DNA of 36,173 bases from Cellvibrionaceae bacterium (GTDB taxonomy: Bacteria; Pseudomonadota; Gammaproteobacteria; Pseudomonadales; Cellvibrionaceae): the NCBI GenBank assembly GCA_028281575.1, contig JANQJP010000040.1, positions 1 to 36,173 of the forward strand, read 5' to 3'. Position numbers and translations under genes: made by a program. This document shows, one piece after another, positions 6,476-16,158 of the stretch. The notes below the pieces were generated by a model. The model was not told the origin of the DNA. It ran no database searches and saw only the letters and a program-made list of their open reading frames with translations. The stretch's first letter is position 1. Every line of letters begins with the position of its first letter.

Positions 6476-8643
6476 GCCTTGGATATTTCAACAAAAACCG
6501 AACGTGGATCGCCGGGAAAGTGACCGGTGCGTGTTAAAAAGCCCGAAGCAGCGTAAGTCTCGTCAAACACGTTATCAATGCGAAGCAAAACATCGACCGG
6601 ACCAGGCTCCCAAATAATCGATGCGTCGAAAATAGTAAACGAAGGCACATCCCGGCCGTTTAAGTTAATACGCTCGCTAACGTAGTCGCCACCGAAAGCG
6701 AAGGCCGTATTCATTGCAGAAACCTGATAACGCGTCCAAAATCCAAACTGATGTTCAGGCGCATTCGCAAAACGATCGCCAAAACTATTGCGTATTGTCG
6801 ATGTGTCCGCATCTTCGGTGATTTTTGCATTGTTATATCCGTAAGATGCTGTCAGCACCCAATCCGGTGTGATATCTGCAGAAATATCGAATTCAAATCC
6901 TTGGCTGGTCACCTCACCAAAGGAAACAAAATTATTAATACCATCATCTTCAGGATCCCCAAGAGGATCGGACTGGAGAATATTTTCACGAATAATTTCA
7001 TAAACGGCAGCGCTGGTTTGTATTCGACCATCCATGAGTTCTGTTTTTACGCCTAGCTCGACGATCGTACCTGTAGTTGGCTCGAATGGTCCGCCAGCCT
7101 CTGCACGCTGATTGCCGATGCTTTGCGGTTCATAGCTTTCCGCCCACTGACCAAAAATTGAAATATCTTCGCGCGGTTTGTAAATCAGACCAAAACGCAA
7201 CGAGGTATTATCGTCTTCAAAACTATCGTCACCACTCACATCTTCAAAATCGTCAAAACGCACACCTGCAACCGCAGTGAATTTGCCGAGCGTCGATTCG
7301 TTTAATAGGTACGCTCCACTGCGTCGCTGTTCCGTCATGCGCGGTGCGCCAAATTGAACCGCATAATTCTCCGGCTGCGTCACGCCATAAACCGGCGCGG
7401 AAATAGATAAAGGAATAATATCGCCGGGCAGAGACGCACCAGCTAAAAATCGCGCAACCATGTCCTGATTCGAGTTTAATCTACCCAACAGGGCGCTCTC
7501 TTCACCATCAAAAAACTCATAGCCGGCGAGCAACCTATTTTCAATACTACCTAAATGTTGCGACCAAATAATATTGACACCAAAAGAAAATTGCTCCTCT
7601 TCGCGCAACTGATCGCGGAACTGTCGGGCAACAAAATCGGGCGTCCCGTCTGTTGGCAGATCTGCCAGCGCCTCTACATCTATTAGCTGAATCGGTTCGT
7701 GATACTTTTGCGCCTGCTCACTGTCTGTTTGGCGAACGGTGATATCCCACTCAATGCTTTCGCTAACCTGCCCTTCTAATTTTGCTTGTAAATTATTCGA
7801 TTCAAGATCAAGAAAATCACTAGCCTCATTGTGATTCCAACGACGATCAGTAATAAAATCACCACCTGCATCAACAATTACGCCACGCAAGCGATTGCCC
7901 TGCTGGTTCTGCTCGTAACGCGTTGCCTGTAATGTGAGCCGCGCAAAGTCAAAATCTTTGGCAATACCGCCGTCGTAGATAATTGTCTCACTCGCTGTAT
8001 TCCAGCGCGGCGTGTTGCGATCCTCGTAAAAAATCCCAAAACGCCCCGCGCTACCTTCCACTGGCAAAGCACCGTTTACTTCGTAGGAACCTCCACGGCG
8101 TGCTTCCTGCCCATAAACCCCAGTAACACGAGAGTAAAATTCTTCGGTTGGTTTTTTCGTAACGTAATTGAACAAGCCCCCTGGCGCACCGGGCCCGTAG
8201 AGCATACCCGCAGGCCCTTTCAGGAAGTCGACACGCTCAATATTAAACAGCTGTGGCACGTTAAAACCGACGTAGGGATCGCCGCGCAGGCCATCAAAGA
8301 AAATTTCTTCCTGGCGAAAACCCCGAGCAGTCACGCCTGCGTAGCTGAACAAGCTGACACCAGAGATGTTTCGATAAATATCCTGCGCATCACGTGCACC
8401 CTGGTCGCGAATAAGCGCGGCATTGATACTGGTGACAATATGCGCGGACGACAGCGGATCTGACGTGAGTTTGCCTGTGTCTACCTCTACAACACGGTAT
8501 AGCTCCTGCGCCCTGCCACGGATGACCATCGTCTCCTCGGAGACGCCCTTCTCACCCTGCTCTTCTTGCGCGGCCAGGTCTCCGGCAGCCAAAACGGCCA
8601 AAACTACCGCAAAAGCGCCCGAATGTTTGATTATCGACTGCAT
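6469..8643 (-). CDS. TonB-dependent ferric-siderophore receptor
   Basis: A 724-residue outer-membrane receptor for uptake of a ferric siderophore, powered by TonB-ExbBD. A signal peptide (residues about 1-25, ending DLAAQ) is followed by a plug domain (about 45-165) with the classic blocks ARGFRQEEIFFDGLRGD, IERVDFLKGPAGMLYG and PGGLFNYVTKKP. A 22-stranded barrel of about 550 residues then ends in W, the usual C-terminal aromatic. The length and motifs fit the FhuA/siderophore-receptor class (TIGR01783 type). The ligand cannot be read from the sequence. The ATG at 8643 is preceded by a GGGGGA ribosome site. A Fur box overlaps the promoter at 8677-8705. The PepSY gene follows with a 7-base overlap. 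Confidence 0.93.
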   Translation of the reverse strand: MQSIIKHSGAFAVVLAVLAAGDLAAQEEQGEKGVSEETMVIRGRAQELYRVVEVDTGKLTSDPLSSAHIVTSINAALIRDQGARDAQDIYRNISGVSLFSYAGVTARGFRQEEIFFDGLRGDPYVGFNVPQLFNIERVDFLKGPAGMLYGPGAPGGLFNYVTKKPTEEFYSRVTGVYGQEARRGGSYEVNGALPVEGSAGRFGIFYEDRNTPRWNTASETIIYDGGIAKDFDFARLTLQATRYEQNQQGNRLRGVIVDAGGDFITDRRWNHNEASDFLDLESNNLQAKLEGQVSESIEWDITVRQTDSEQAQKYHEPIQLIDVEALADLPTDGTPDFVARQFRDQLREEEQFSFGVNIIWSQHLGSIENRLLAGYEFFDGEESALLGRLNSNQDMVARFLAGASLPGDIIPLSISAPVYGVTQPENYAVQFGAPRMTEQRRSGAYLLNESTLGKFTAVAGVRFDDFEDVSGDDSFEDDNTSLRFGLIYKPREDISIFGQWAESYEPQSIGNQRAEAGGPFEPTTGTIVELGVKTELMDGRIQTSAAVYEIIRENILQSDPLGDPEDDGINNFVSFGEVTSQGFEFDISADITPDWVLTASYGYNNAKITEDADTSTIRNSFGDRFANAPEHQFGFWTRYQVSAMNTAFAFGGDYVSERINLNGRDVPSFTIFDASIIWEPGPVDVLLRIDNVFDETYAASGFLTRTGHFPGDPRSVFVEISKAW

Positions 8644-8676
8644 ATGTATCCCCCAAATAAAAATAATTTGGACGAT

Positions 8677-8705
8677 ATATTAATAATAATCATTAGCGTT
8701 AACAA
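8677..8705 (-). promoter_or_regulatory. Fur box and sigma-70 promoter of the siderophore receptor
   Basis: On the minus strand a -35 box TTGTTA (8705-8700) and a -10 box TAATAT (8682-8677) are separated by exactly 17 bases. Between and over them, plus-strand 8679-8697 reads ATTAATAATAATCATTAGC, matching 15 of 19 positions of the Fur consensus GATAATGATAATCATTATC. Fur with iron would therefore block this promoter. The site lies about 35 bases upstream of the receptor ATG. Confidence 0.8.
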
Positions 8706-8920
8706 TATCATTTATATAATAGGCGCAAACATACCCGCTATTACATACAAAGGAATCGTGCCTTGAAATCCTTGACCAATAGCGCTGTAATCAGTCCAGT
8801 AGCTTAGCCGGGTGTCGCACGCTACCACCCATGGCCTTGGCGCCAGATCATGTAGGCGTTTTGAGTATTTGTAATATATGGAAGAGCCCCAGTCTTTCAG
8901 TGCCCTAACGAAGGTTTACT

Positions 8921-9445
8921 ATGAAAAAAGATATATACCAGGCTCCAAAATCTGAACTGTATCAAGAAGGCTTTACTTCTGAAGATCTAAATCTTGCGAG
9001 ACGTCGGGATAGGTTTTGGGCATCGATGATAGACGCACTCACAATTATCCCGATATCGTTTTTATTGATGTATTACTCTGGGTTCTTCGACGATATTAAA
9101 AGTGACGTAGCGCCGTCAATGTTGTACACATTAACCTTATCCGCCATTACTACAGCCATCTTTTTATTGATGCATGGGAAAATCATGGTCCGAGATGGCC
9201 AGACCTGGGGCAAGAAAGCGCTCAATATTAAGATCGTTAGCGTGGATGGCGAGCACGCGAGTATTTCACATTTAGCAAAGCGATATGGCTTTTATTGGGC
9301 CATCCCACTTATTCCATTCGTTGGTCAGTTCATTAATCTGGCTAATATTTTATTTATATTTTCCAAGTCTAAAAGATGTCTACATGACTATGTCGGTGAG
9401 ACCAAGGTCGTTAGAGTTGACAAATCTAGCCAGCAGGATAAGTAA
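8921..9445 (+). CDS. RDD-family membrane protein
   Basis: A 174-residue inner-membrane protein of the RDD family, several of which act as small transport-like or stress-related membrane proteins; the substrate here is unknown. It opens with a soluble segment carrying YQAPKSEL (residues 6-13). The RDD signature follows in RRDRFWASMIDA (about 28-39), at the start of TM1. TM2 lies at about 68-86, and a further segment at about 128-148. The closing block LHDYVGETKVV is typical of RDD proteins. AAGG stands about 8 bases before the ATG. It is transcribed away from the receptor operon. Confidence 0.82.
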   Translation: MKKDIYQAPKSELYQEGFTSEDLNLARRRDRFWASMIDALTIIPISFLLMYYSGFFDDIKSDVAPSMLYTLTLSAITTAIFLLMHGKIMVRDGQTWGKKALNIKIVSVDGEHASISHLAKRYGFYWAIPLIPFVGQFINLANILFIFSKSKRCLHDYVGETKVVRVDKSSQQDK

Positions 9446-9531
9446 TTCTTACTAACCGACGATATCAAAACCCACATGGAGCTATTCACTTTTATATTTA
9501 GGCGCAGATGTGGCGCTAGTGGAGTCTAAAA

Positions 9532-9900
9532 ATGGGGCGCAAGAAAGAAGCTCACTGGGATTTAAAAAAACTTAGTGATAAAGATTTGGCATCAATCCCA
9601 CTGATTGAACTTCAAAGGATTGTGAACAAAAGATGGGCGTATGGAAAGCAAGAACTTCTCGCCAGAGCTCAAGATGAGTTGCAACGAAGAAACCCCAAGA
9701 ATAAATGGAAATGCTTACGCTGCGGAAATGAAAAATACCATGAACAAGAAATACGAGTCTCTGGGGGCTTTATGCAGAGCTTTCTCGGTTGGGAGATGAA
9801 CAAATACCACGCAATTATCTGTAATTATTGCGGTAAAACCGAATTCTATTCAGTCCAAATTCCTTCCTCTGAAAAAGCGATGGGGCTACTCGGTAACTAA
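9532..9900 (+). CDS. Zinc-ribbon protein, predicted nucleic-acid binding (YpzJ/COG3478-like)
   Basis: A 122-residue cytosolic protein. The C-terminal half (residues 58-106) is a zinc ribbon with CLRCGN (C61, C64) and CNYCGKTEFY (C97, C100). The order of elements, including SGGFMQSFLGWEMNKY between the cysteine pairs, follows the small YpzJ-type zinc-ribbon family (predicted nucleic-acid binding). The N-terminal 55 residues form a basic helical extension (ELQRIVNKRWAYGKQELLARAQ) not found in the minimal family. A GGAG ribosome site lies about 10 bases upstream of the ATG. It precedes a small exported protein by a few bases and may be cotranscribed with it. Confidence 0.72.
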   Translation: MGRKKEAHWDLKKLSDKDLASIPLIELQRIVNKRWAYGKQELLARAQDELQRRNPKNKWKCLRCGNEKYHEQEIRVSGGFMQSFLGWEMNKYHAIICNYCGKTEFYSVQIPSSEKAMGLLGN

Positions 9901-9929
9901 CAATGCAAATATTTCTGCCTACGGCAGCA

Positions 9930-10355
9930 ATGAAATATTTACTTGTATCATTACTAGTACTTTTTTTAGCACCCAGTATAACTAAAGCTGACGCAATCGT
10001 GCCTGAAAATGTACTGAAGTCGTGGGGCTACGAGTCTACTGATAAGAGTGAAAAATGGCACGCTATAAAGAGAATTAAGGGTGAGCGCTGGGAAAACAAC
10101 CAAATCTATTACCCAAGATTTGTCTTATCAAAATCCTGCTATCTCTCTGACAAAGAGGCTTCGGCCGAGCAAGAGAGAGTCATTGAAGAACATAAAAACG
10201 ACCCTTTTAAAGGGTTTAAAAGTCATTACAACAGTTTTGTATTCGCTAGTTGCTTATATTCGATATCTACTGCCGCCCGGGTAACATTTCTGGAACATCA
10301 ACCAGAAATACTAAAGAAGTATATGACCTATATTAAAATCGCACACAACAAGTAA
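9930..10355 (+). CDS. Small exported protein of unknown function
   Basis: The product is unrecognised. From the ATG at 9930 it is 141 residues with a signal peptide (MKYLLVSLLVLFLAPSITKA, then DAIVP). An in-frame ATG at 9903, just after the preceding stop, would add nine residues before the signal peptide. The later start is preferred because it begins exactly at the Lys-containing signal sequence. The mature part is about 120 residues, mixed charged and aromatic, with two cysteines (SKSCYLS and FASCLYS) that could form a disulfide in the periplasm. It follows the zinc-ribbon gene closely. Confidence 0.6.
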   Translation: MKYLLVSLLVLFLAPSITKADAIVPENVLKSWGYESTDKSEKWHAIKRIKGERWENNQIYYPRFVLSKSCYLSDKEASAEQERVIEEHKNDPFKGFKSHYNSFVFASCLYSISTAARVTFLEHQPEILKKYMTYIKIAHNK

Positions 10356-10453
10356 CTGCGAATTAGTAAGCGCGGCTATTGATTACTTTCCCTCAAGGGT
10401 GCGAACAGTCACCAATATATAAATACTTTGAATGAAAAATAACGAGGCAGTCC

Positions 10454-11950
10454 CTAACTCTGAGCATCAGCCAATACCCTGGCGACCGCATCTTTCCAAC
10501 CGGCAATATTCGTCTCACGCAGCTCACCAGACATCTGAGGATTAAACATGCGCTCGACCTGCCAGGTTGAGCGTATGTCGGTTAGGTCTTGATATATACC
10601 TGCTCTCAATCCGGCTAAAAACGCAGCACCCAACGCCGTTGTCTCGGTAATTTTGGGTCTGTCAATTTGAATGGCTAATATGTCAGCCAAAAACTGCATA
10701 AGCCAATTATTTGCGACCATGCCGCCATCGACACGTACATTTTGCGGTGCTGTTGCATCAGCGGCCATCGCGGTAATTAAATCGTGTGTTTGATAGCACA
10801 CGGATTCCAGTGCCGCGCGCACAAAGTCGGCAACGCCAGTTGCGCGTGTTATACCAAATATCGCCCCTCTTACATCGGGCTCCCAATACGGCGCACCGAG
10901 ACCTGTAAAAGCGGGGACCAGGTAGGTTCCGGAATTACTTTTTAAATTCGAAGCGAGTGCTTCGGTCTGTTTTGCGTCGGAAATAATACCGAGCTCATCG
11001 CGCAACCATTGTACGGCTGCGCCGGCAATAAAAATCGAACCCTCGAGTGCGTAACTTGCTTTGCCATCCAGTTGGTAGGCAACTGTGGTGAGCAGGCGGT
11101 GATTGGATAACGCTGCTTTTTCCCCGGTATTCATAAGTGCAAAGCATCCCGTTCCATAGGTGCTCTTCGCGTCGCCGGGCGAAAAGCAGCACTGCCCCAC
11201 CGCCGCTGCCTGCTGATCACCGGCAACACCATAAATGGGAATTTCACGGCCAAAAATATTGGCGTCGGTCATACCATAATCGTCGGAACAATCCAGTACG
11301 TCAGGCAACATTGTTTTTGGCACGTTGAATAGATTGAGCAACTCATCGTCCCACGTACCCGAATGAATATTGTATAAATTGGTTCGACTGGCGTTGGTCG
11401 CATCGGTGAAATGACTTTTCCCACCAGTAAGCCGATAAATCAGATAACTATCGACCGTGCCAAAGGCCAATTCGCCATCTGCAGCACGTCGTCGCGCACC
11501 GTCGACATTATCGAGAATCCATGCGACCTTGGTAGAGGAAAAATAGGGATCTAACAGCAAGCCAGTGCGTGCACGCAAACTTTCTTCAACGCTTTCATTT
11601 TTTAAATTTGCGCAAAGGTTTGCGGTGCGGCGATCCTGCCAAACAATTGCGTTATAAATCGCTTTGGCGGTAACGCGATCCCACACCAGGGTTGTCTCGC
11701 GCTGATTCGTTATGCCAATGGCAACAACACGCGCATTTTGACTTTCGGCTTGCGCGAATGCTTTTTTTGCAACGTTTAATGTGGTCGACCAAATATCTTC
11801 GGGGTTGTGCTCTACCCAGCCGTTCGCCGGATAGTGCTGCGGAAACTCTTCTTGGGCTACAGCAACGATATTTGCCTGGCGATCAAATACGATCGCGCGA
11901 CTGCTCGTAGTGCCCTGATCGAGCGCCAGAATCAAATGATTGTCACTCAT
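10454..11950 (-). CDS. glpK: Glycerol kinase
   Basis: Phosphorylates glycerol to sn-glycerol 3-phosphate with ATP, in the cytosol. The 498-residue length is standard for the FGGY kinase family. The N-terminal phosphate-binding motif [13 protein letters not shown] starts at D11. The block [14 protein letters not shown] carries the catalytic aspartate, and [24 protein letters not shown] and [12 protein letters not shown] are all typical of GlpK. GGGAG lies about 8 bases before the ATG. It starts 38 bases after the glpD stop and forms one transcription direction with glpD and the GH42 gene, so glycerol set free by the glycosidase could be captured at once. No glpF facilitator gene is in the window. 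Confidence 0.96.
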   Translation of the reverse strand: MSDNHLILALDQGTTSSRAIVFDRQANIVAVAQEEFPQHYPANGWVEHNPEDIWSTTLNVAKKAFAQAESQNARVVAIGITNQRETTLVWDRVTAKAIYNAIVWQDRRTANLCANLKNESVEESLRARTGLLLDPYFSSTKVAWILDNVDGARRRAADGELAFGTVDSYLIYRLTGGKSHFTDATNASRTNLYNIHSGTWDDELLNLFNVPKTMLPDVLDCSDDYGMTDANIFGREIPIYGVAGDQQAAAVGQCCFSPGDAKSTYGTGCFALMNTGEKAALSNHRLLTTVAYQLDGKASYALEGSIFIAGAAVQWLRDELGIISDAKQTEALASNLKSNSGTYLVPAFTGLGAPYWEPDVRGAIFGITRATGVADFVRAALESVCYQTHDLITAMAADATAPQNVRVDGGMVANNWLMQFLADILAIQIDRPKITETTALGAAFLAGLRAGIYQDLTDIRSTWQVERMFNPQMSGELRETNIAGWKDAVARVLADAQS

Positions 11951-11988
11951 AGAATCTCCCTTATTATTGTTGATATTGGTCGTTTACA

Positions 11989-13593
11989 TTAGTTGGTTAA
12001 CTCAATATATTCGTTGAGTTTTTCATCAGCTTCCTCACCAAAGAGTATGGCACACGCCTCCCTCAAACCTTTTGCATGTATCAGTTCGTCGCGGCGCAAT
12101 ACCATAGAAATTTTCGAACGCCGCCGCAAAAAATCATCCAGTTTTGTAATCATTTCATGCTTGGCAGCATATTCAATTTCACAGCGAATGTATTCCGCGT
12201 TTTTTATCAATTGCCGGGCCTGGTCAGGGTCTTCACGAATATCTTCGAGCATCTCAATCGCGTGACGACCATAGCGACGCCAGAGCCTTTCCGAAAGTGG
12301 TTCCGACGCCTGGCTCCAGGTCAATTTATCCAGCTCCATCAGTTTCGCCTGATGGAAAAACGCCTCTTTGATCGAGCCGTCGGGCTCCCCATACCATTTT
12401 TTTCGGGGGTACAAAAGTTCGATACCAAAGTTCGCTACTTCGCTCGCAATCTCATTGCCGACATTAAGGCAGTCCGTCAACTTGCCGCCAAAAATACTAA
12501 TGTGACGCCTCGCAGGGTTTATATCGACTGCGTGCTTGCGCGATAGCTTAACCCAATCTGCCTTGCCTTTACGGCCTTCAATCGCCAGGGGTCGCACACC
12601 GCAGCGCTCGGCAATAATATCTTCTTTGCTCAACGGTTTGTTCAAATCCAACATCGCGTTGACGTTTTCAAGAATAAAATTTCTATCTTCGTCCGTCACT
12701 TCAGAAAACGGCGATTCAACCTGGGTGTCCGTCGTCCCTATGCAGGTCTTGCGCCCCATTGGAATCACAAAAAATAACCGCCCATCACTTGCAAAAAAAG
12801 TAAGTACTTTTTTACTCGGTGTAATTTGATCGACAATCAGGTGCACGCCTTTCGAAAAAAGGTGATGATGCGTCGTTTCCTCATCTGTTACGTCATTGTG
12901 TTCATCAACAAAAGGTCCCGCCGCATTGACAAGCACGTTGCCTTTTATATCAAAGGTATCGCCGGTAATTTCGTCCCTGGCTTGCACCGTCCACATATCA
13001 CCGGCGAAGCTTGCTCCCTGTGAACTGACATAATTTGCTGCAGCACAGCCGTAATCCAGACTCGAACGAATAAAATTAAAAACAAAACGCGCATCGTTGT
13101 CGTATAAAAACGCATCCGAATATTCAAACCCGCCGCTGGAATTAGAAGTGTTCACTACATTTTCCAACGATTCGATTTTTCCCGGACGAAGGTAGGCAGG
13201 TGCCTTCGTATAAAAACGACCGAAGGCCCAATATAACAGCGTACCTAGATACACAAAAAATGGTGGAAATCGAAAACCTTTTTGAATACAGGTAAGAAAT
13301 CTAATTTCTTTAACAGTCGAAGGATAACTCTGCATCAAATGGTTGCGACTTTTACAGAGTTTATTTACCAGAAAATATTCATAACTCTCGAGATACTTAA
13401 TGCCACCCCATGCCAAATTCGAAGAGTTTGAACTGGTAAAACCAGCGAAATCCCCCTTGTCGATCAATGCAACACGCGCACCCTTCGCTGAGAGTGATGC
13501 AGCGGATACTGCGCCGTTAATACCCCCCCCGATGATGACTACGTCAAATACTTCTTTATCGAGCTTTTCAATATTGCTTCTTCTTAAAGACAT
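11989..13593 (-). CDS. glpD: FAD-dependent glycerol-3-phosphate dehydrogenase
   Basis: Oxidises sn-glycerol 3-phosphate to dihydroxyacetone phosphate and passes electrons to quinone at the inner membrane. The 534-residue protein has the FAD-binding motif VVIIGGGINGAVSA (residues 18-31), the second block GFTSSNSSNLAWGGIKYLE, GKVLVNAAGPF-like NVLVNAAGPFVDEH, and a C-terminal helical domain (RYGRHAIEMLEDI). It is somewhat divergent from E. coli GlpD. It is followed by glpK after 38 bases. Only 12 bases separate its ATG from the end of a MITE-like element. The weak ribosome site (AAGAG) therefore lies right at the edge of that insertion, which may influence its expression. Confidence 0.92.
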   Translation of the reverse strand: MSLRRSNIEKLDKEVFDVVIIGGGINGAVSAASLSAKGARVALIDKGDFAGFTSSNSSNLAWGGIKYLESYEYFLVNKLCKSRNHLMQSYPSTVKEIRFLTCIQKGFRFPPFFVYLGTLLYWAFGRFYTKAPAYLRPGKIESLENVVNTSNSSGGFEYSDAFLYDNDARFVFNFIRSSLDYGCAAANYVSSQGASFAGDMWTVQARDEITGDTFDIKGNVLVNAAGPFVDEHNDVTDEETTHHHLFSKGVHLIVDQITPSKKVLTFFASDGRLFFVIPMGRKTCIGTTDTQVESPFSEVTDEDRNFILENVNAMLDLNKPLSKEDIIAERCGVRPLAIEGRKGKADWVKLSRKHAVDINPARRHISIFGGKLTDCLNVGNEIASEVANFGIELLYPRKKWYGEPDGSIKEAFFHQAKLMELDKLTWSQASEPLSERLWRRYGRHAIEMLEDIREDPDQARQLIKNAEYIRCEIEYAAKHEMITKLDDFLRRRSKISMVLRRDELIHAKGLREACAILFGEEADEKLNEYIELTN

Positions 13594-13605
13594 AAACGTA
13601 ACTCT

Positions 13606-13854
13606 TAGGGCCTGTTAACACTAATTCGATCGCCACTGCCGGAGACCAAAATTTTCTCCGGCAAGACGATATGAGTGTGATGTGGTTGCTCCACATGAGC
13701 GAATATCAAAGCTACCGCTCCTGCATTGCTCTAATAAGCTACATCCATGTAGCAATCGTCGTTTATTTGGAGCAACCAAACCACTCTCCTCGCGCCTTGA
13801 TTGGCGGATTTGCAGCCACAACAGTGGCGATCGAATTAGTGTTAACAGGCCCTA
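13606..13854. mobile_element. MITE-like element with 33-bp perfect inverted repeats
   Basis: A 249-bp element with perfect 33-bp ends: 13606-13638 begins TAGGGCCTGTTAACAC, and 13822-13854 is its exact reverse complement. The outermost TA on both sides could be a TA target duplication, as made by IS630/Tc1-type and some IS5-family transposases. Inside are further hairpins: TGCCGGAGA (13637-13645)/TCTCCGGCA (13655-13663), TGGTTGCTCCA (13683-13693)/TGGAGCAACCA (13768-13778) and GCTACAT (13738-13744)/ATGTAGC (13747-13753). It encodes no credible protein. It lies 3 bases from the GH42 stop codon and 12 bases from the glpD start. Confidence 0.85.
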
Positions 13855-13857
13855 GGG

Positions 13858-15810
13858 CTATCGCCAAACAGTAACATCGTAAGCACCCAACTGGCGATTG
13901 CCAAGCACGCATTCAGCGTTTTCAGGGAGAGACAACTCCACTGGCACGTCGCTGTAATTAAATGCGAAACCTAAATCGCCGCGATGGCTTATACGCACAT
14001 CCGGAGATGAACGGTAGGTACTTACACTGAGACGCTCGCATTCGCTTTGTAAATAATCCAGTAGAAACACTTCATCAGTAAGCGCGGCGATATACGTCAC
14101 ATTAGCCGCACTGAGAATCGCGGGTTCAGCATTTTTAAAACGCGCATGAACCGTTGCATCACCTGAATCAATCTCTTCACGCCAGCAGCGGGCGTTATAC
14201 ACCTTTTCCCGCCAGGTAAAAGTATCTGCACAGTCCGGGCGCAGTGTTTCAACCGATAAAACGCGGATGGGCAATATTTTCTGCAGTGGACCGGGCGGCA
14301 GATTATGCGGGTAAGCGCAGTAATAGTCTTTAGCGCCCGAACGCGGACCAAAGATAAACTGCGCTTTACTCGCGCCAATTTTAGCGACAAGCGTATCATC
14401 GAGAATTGGGTAGGCCGGCGCGACAATTAATGTGTATTGATCAAAATTTCCGTCCGCGGAAATGTAATCAACGTCTACACCCAGGGTTCGCAACGCGTTG
14501 TACCAGGCAAACTGGATGCGCCAGAAATCGTAACCGACGCCCTGCTTTTCGATGTCGCTCAACCACTGCCCTTCGATACTTATCAATACCGCGACGCGAT
14601 TTTTCGGTGCTGGCAGGTCGGCGAGTTTGAGCTGGGCTATCTCAGTTCGCACTTGTTCAATTTCAGCCCAGGCGGTCGCGGGAGAATCATCGGGACGCAA
14701 CAGCCCCGAATGCATTTGCTCTTGCGCAAATGGCGCCTGTCGCCAGCGAAAATAACAAACGCAGTTCGCGCCATGCGCGAAAGCTTCCAGCGTCCAAAAA
14801 CGCACCATGCCCGCTAGCGGCCGTGGGTTGTGTTCCGCCCAATTGACGGGGCCAGGCTGCTGTTCCATCACCCAGTACTCACCCTTGCTCAAGCTACGTG
14901 TTTGATCGTGAAAAAAAGTGCCGTAGTCAGGGTGACCGGTGCGCATGTATTTTTGCATCTGTTCGGTATTCCAGTCGCCAAAATACAAATCCGTTCGCCC
15001 TAATGGGTAGTTGTCGTAGCTGGTAAAATCGAGCCCTTCAGCTAAGGCAAAGTTATCCGTGTTGGTATCGCTCGTCGGAATAAAGTTGTGCGTAACAAAT
15101 TTATCTGGGGAATGCCGGCGAATCGTTTCAATAATTGTAGTGTGGTAGCGAATCACCTGGTCGGAAGAAAAACGCCGGTACGCAAATCTATGCGCGGGGT
15201 TTGTCTCCGTCACTGCAGCTATCGGCAGCGGGATTTCATCAAAACTGCGATATTCCATCGACCAAAAAACGTTGCCCCAGGCGTCATTTAAGGCTTCGAT
15301 CGATGCATAGTTATGTTCGCACCACGCTTGAAACGCAAGCCGCGCCGATTCTGAACCAGACAGTGTCGTATCGTGGCAGCATAATTCGTTATCGGTTTGC
15401 CATCCAACAACTGCCGGGTGCTGCACAAAATATTTCACCAAGGCTTCAGTGATTCGCACGGATTCACGCAAATAGACGTCACTTGAAAAATCGTAGTGAC
15501 GCCGCGAGCCGAATCTGCGTGTGGCCCCGGTATCAGGGTCCACAGGTAAAATCTCCGGATATTGATCAATTAACCATTTGGGAGGGGTTGCCGTGGGCGT
15601 ACCGATAATGACCTTAAGGCCCTCCGCGGCAAGGACATCAATCGCATCCTCCAGCCAGCCGAAGTCATAGTGACCGGGTTCAGGCTCGTAACGCGACCAT
15701 GCAAATTCTCCGACACGCACGTAGCTCAAGCCCAAAGCCCGCATTTTTTTTGCGTCGTTCGGCCAGCGCTCTTTTGACCAGTGTTCCGGGTAATAGCATA
15801 CACCTAGCAC
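13858..15810 (-). CDS. GH42 beta-galactosidase, cytoplasmic
   Basis: Hydrolyses terminal beta-D-galactosyl groups. The 650-residue length and domain order (TIM barrel, residues about 1-380; trimerisation domain about 385-590; C-terminal beta domain) fit glycoside hydrolase family 42. Catalytic residues: acid/base E142 in QTDNELCCH and nucleophile E316 in [12 protein letters not shown]. The N-terminal GVCYYPEHW and [12 protein letters not shown] are also typical. There is no signal peptide, so the substrate must be imported first. The start is GTG at 15810, with AGGGGGA 7 bases upstream. It is the first gene of the GH42-glpD-glpK direction, with galT-galK nearby. It could act on galactosyl-glycerol or on short beta-galactosides. 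Confidence 0.93.
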   Translation of the reverse strand: MLGVCYYPEHWSKERWPNDAKKMRALGLSYVRVGEFAWSRYEPEPGHYDFGWLEDAIDVLAAEGLKVIIGTPTATPPKWLIDQYPEILPVDPDTGATRRFGSRRHYDFSSDVYLRESVRITEALVKYFVQHPAVVGWQTDNELCCHDTTLSGSESARLAFQAWCEHNYASIEALNDAWGNVFWSMEYRSFDEIPLPIAAVTETNPAHRFAYRRFSSDQVIRYHTTIIETIRRHSPDKFVTHNFIPTSDTNTDNFALAEGLDFTSYDNYPLGRTDLYFGDWNTEQMQKYMRTGHPDYGTFFHDQTRSLSKGEYWVMEQQPGPVNWAEHNPRPLAGMVRFWTLEAFAHGANCVCYFRWRQAPFAQEQMHSGLLRPDDSPATAWAEIEQVRTEIAQLKLADLPAPKNRVAVLISIEGQWLSDIEKQGVGYDFWRIQFAWYNALRTLGVDVDYISADGNFDQYTLIVAPAYPILDDTLVAKIGASKAQFIFGPRSGAKDYYCAYPHNLPPGPLQKILPIRVLSVETLRPDCADTFTWREKVYNARCWREEIDSGDATVHARFKNAEPAILSAANVTYIAALTDEVFLLDYLQSECERLSVSTYRSSPDVRISHRGDLGFAFNYSDVPVELSLPENAECVLGNRQLGAYDVTVWR

Positions 15811-16158
15811 AGACTTTCCCCCTGCTACGATTAATTACAATATGTAGCGCAAGTGCATCAACATTATAGACTTTCTCAAATTACACCACATGCTCACCAA
15901 ACATGAGAAAGCTTACAGGCGAGAAAATACTGAGCAGAACCCCATTCCCGAAAACTTAAAAGAAGGCCTTTTGGTTTGACAGTACCGCAGGGTCGTTGCC
16001 AGAGAGATTAAAAGTTCAATTGAATTATGTCCCGTTGCGAGCTATCAATATGTAATGTAATGCGCTACCGGAGCATCGAGAGTATATTAACGCTTGGTTA
16101 GCTGCATCAGACACTGCACATTAAAAAGCATATACCGCTTAGAGAAAGGACCAAATAC
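15811..16158. promoter_or_regulatory. Divergent promoter region between GH42 and SapC genes
   Basis: No gene is seen in these 348 bases. On the minus strand a -10-like TATAAT lies at 15868-15863, without a convincing -35. Next to it, CTTTCTCA (15871-15878) and TGAGAAAG (15904-15911) form an 8-bp inverted repeat with 25 bases between, a possible operator for the GH42 operon. A TTGACA at about 15976 faces the SapC gene but lacks a matched -10 box. Confidence 0.4.

Noticed and set aside
13621-13874. Frames on both strands inside the MITE (66-67 residues)
   Set aside because: They lie within the inverted-repeat element and reflect its hairpins; no ribosome site or protein-like pattern.
15976-16015. 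SapC gene promoter built on TTGACA at 15976
   Set aside because: No -10-like hexamer occurs at 16-18 bases downstream.
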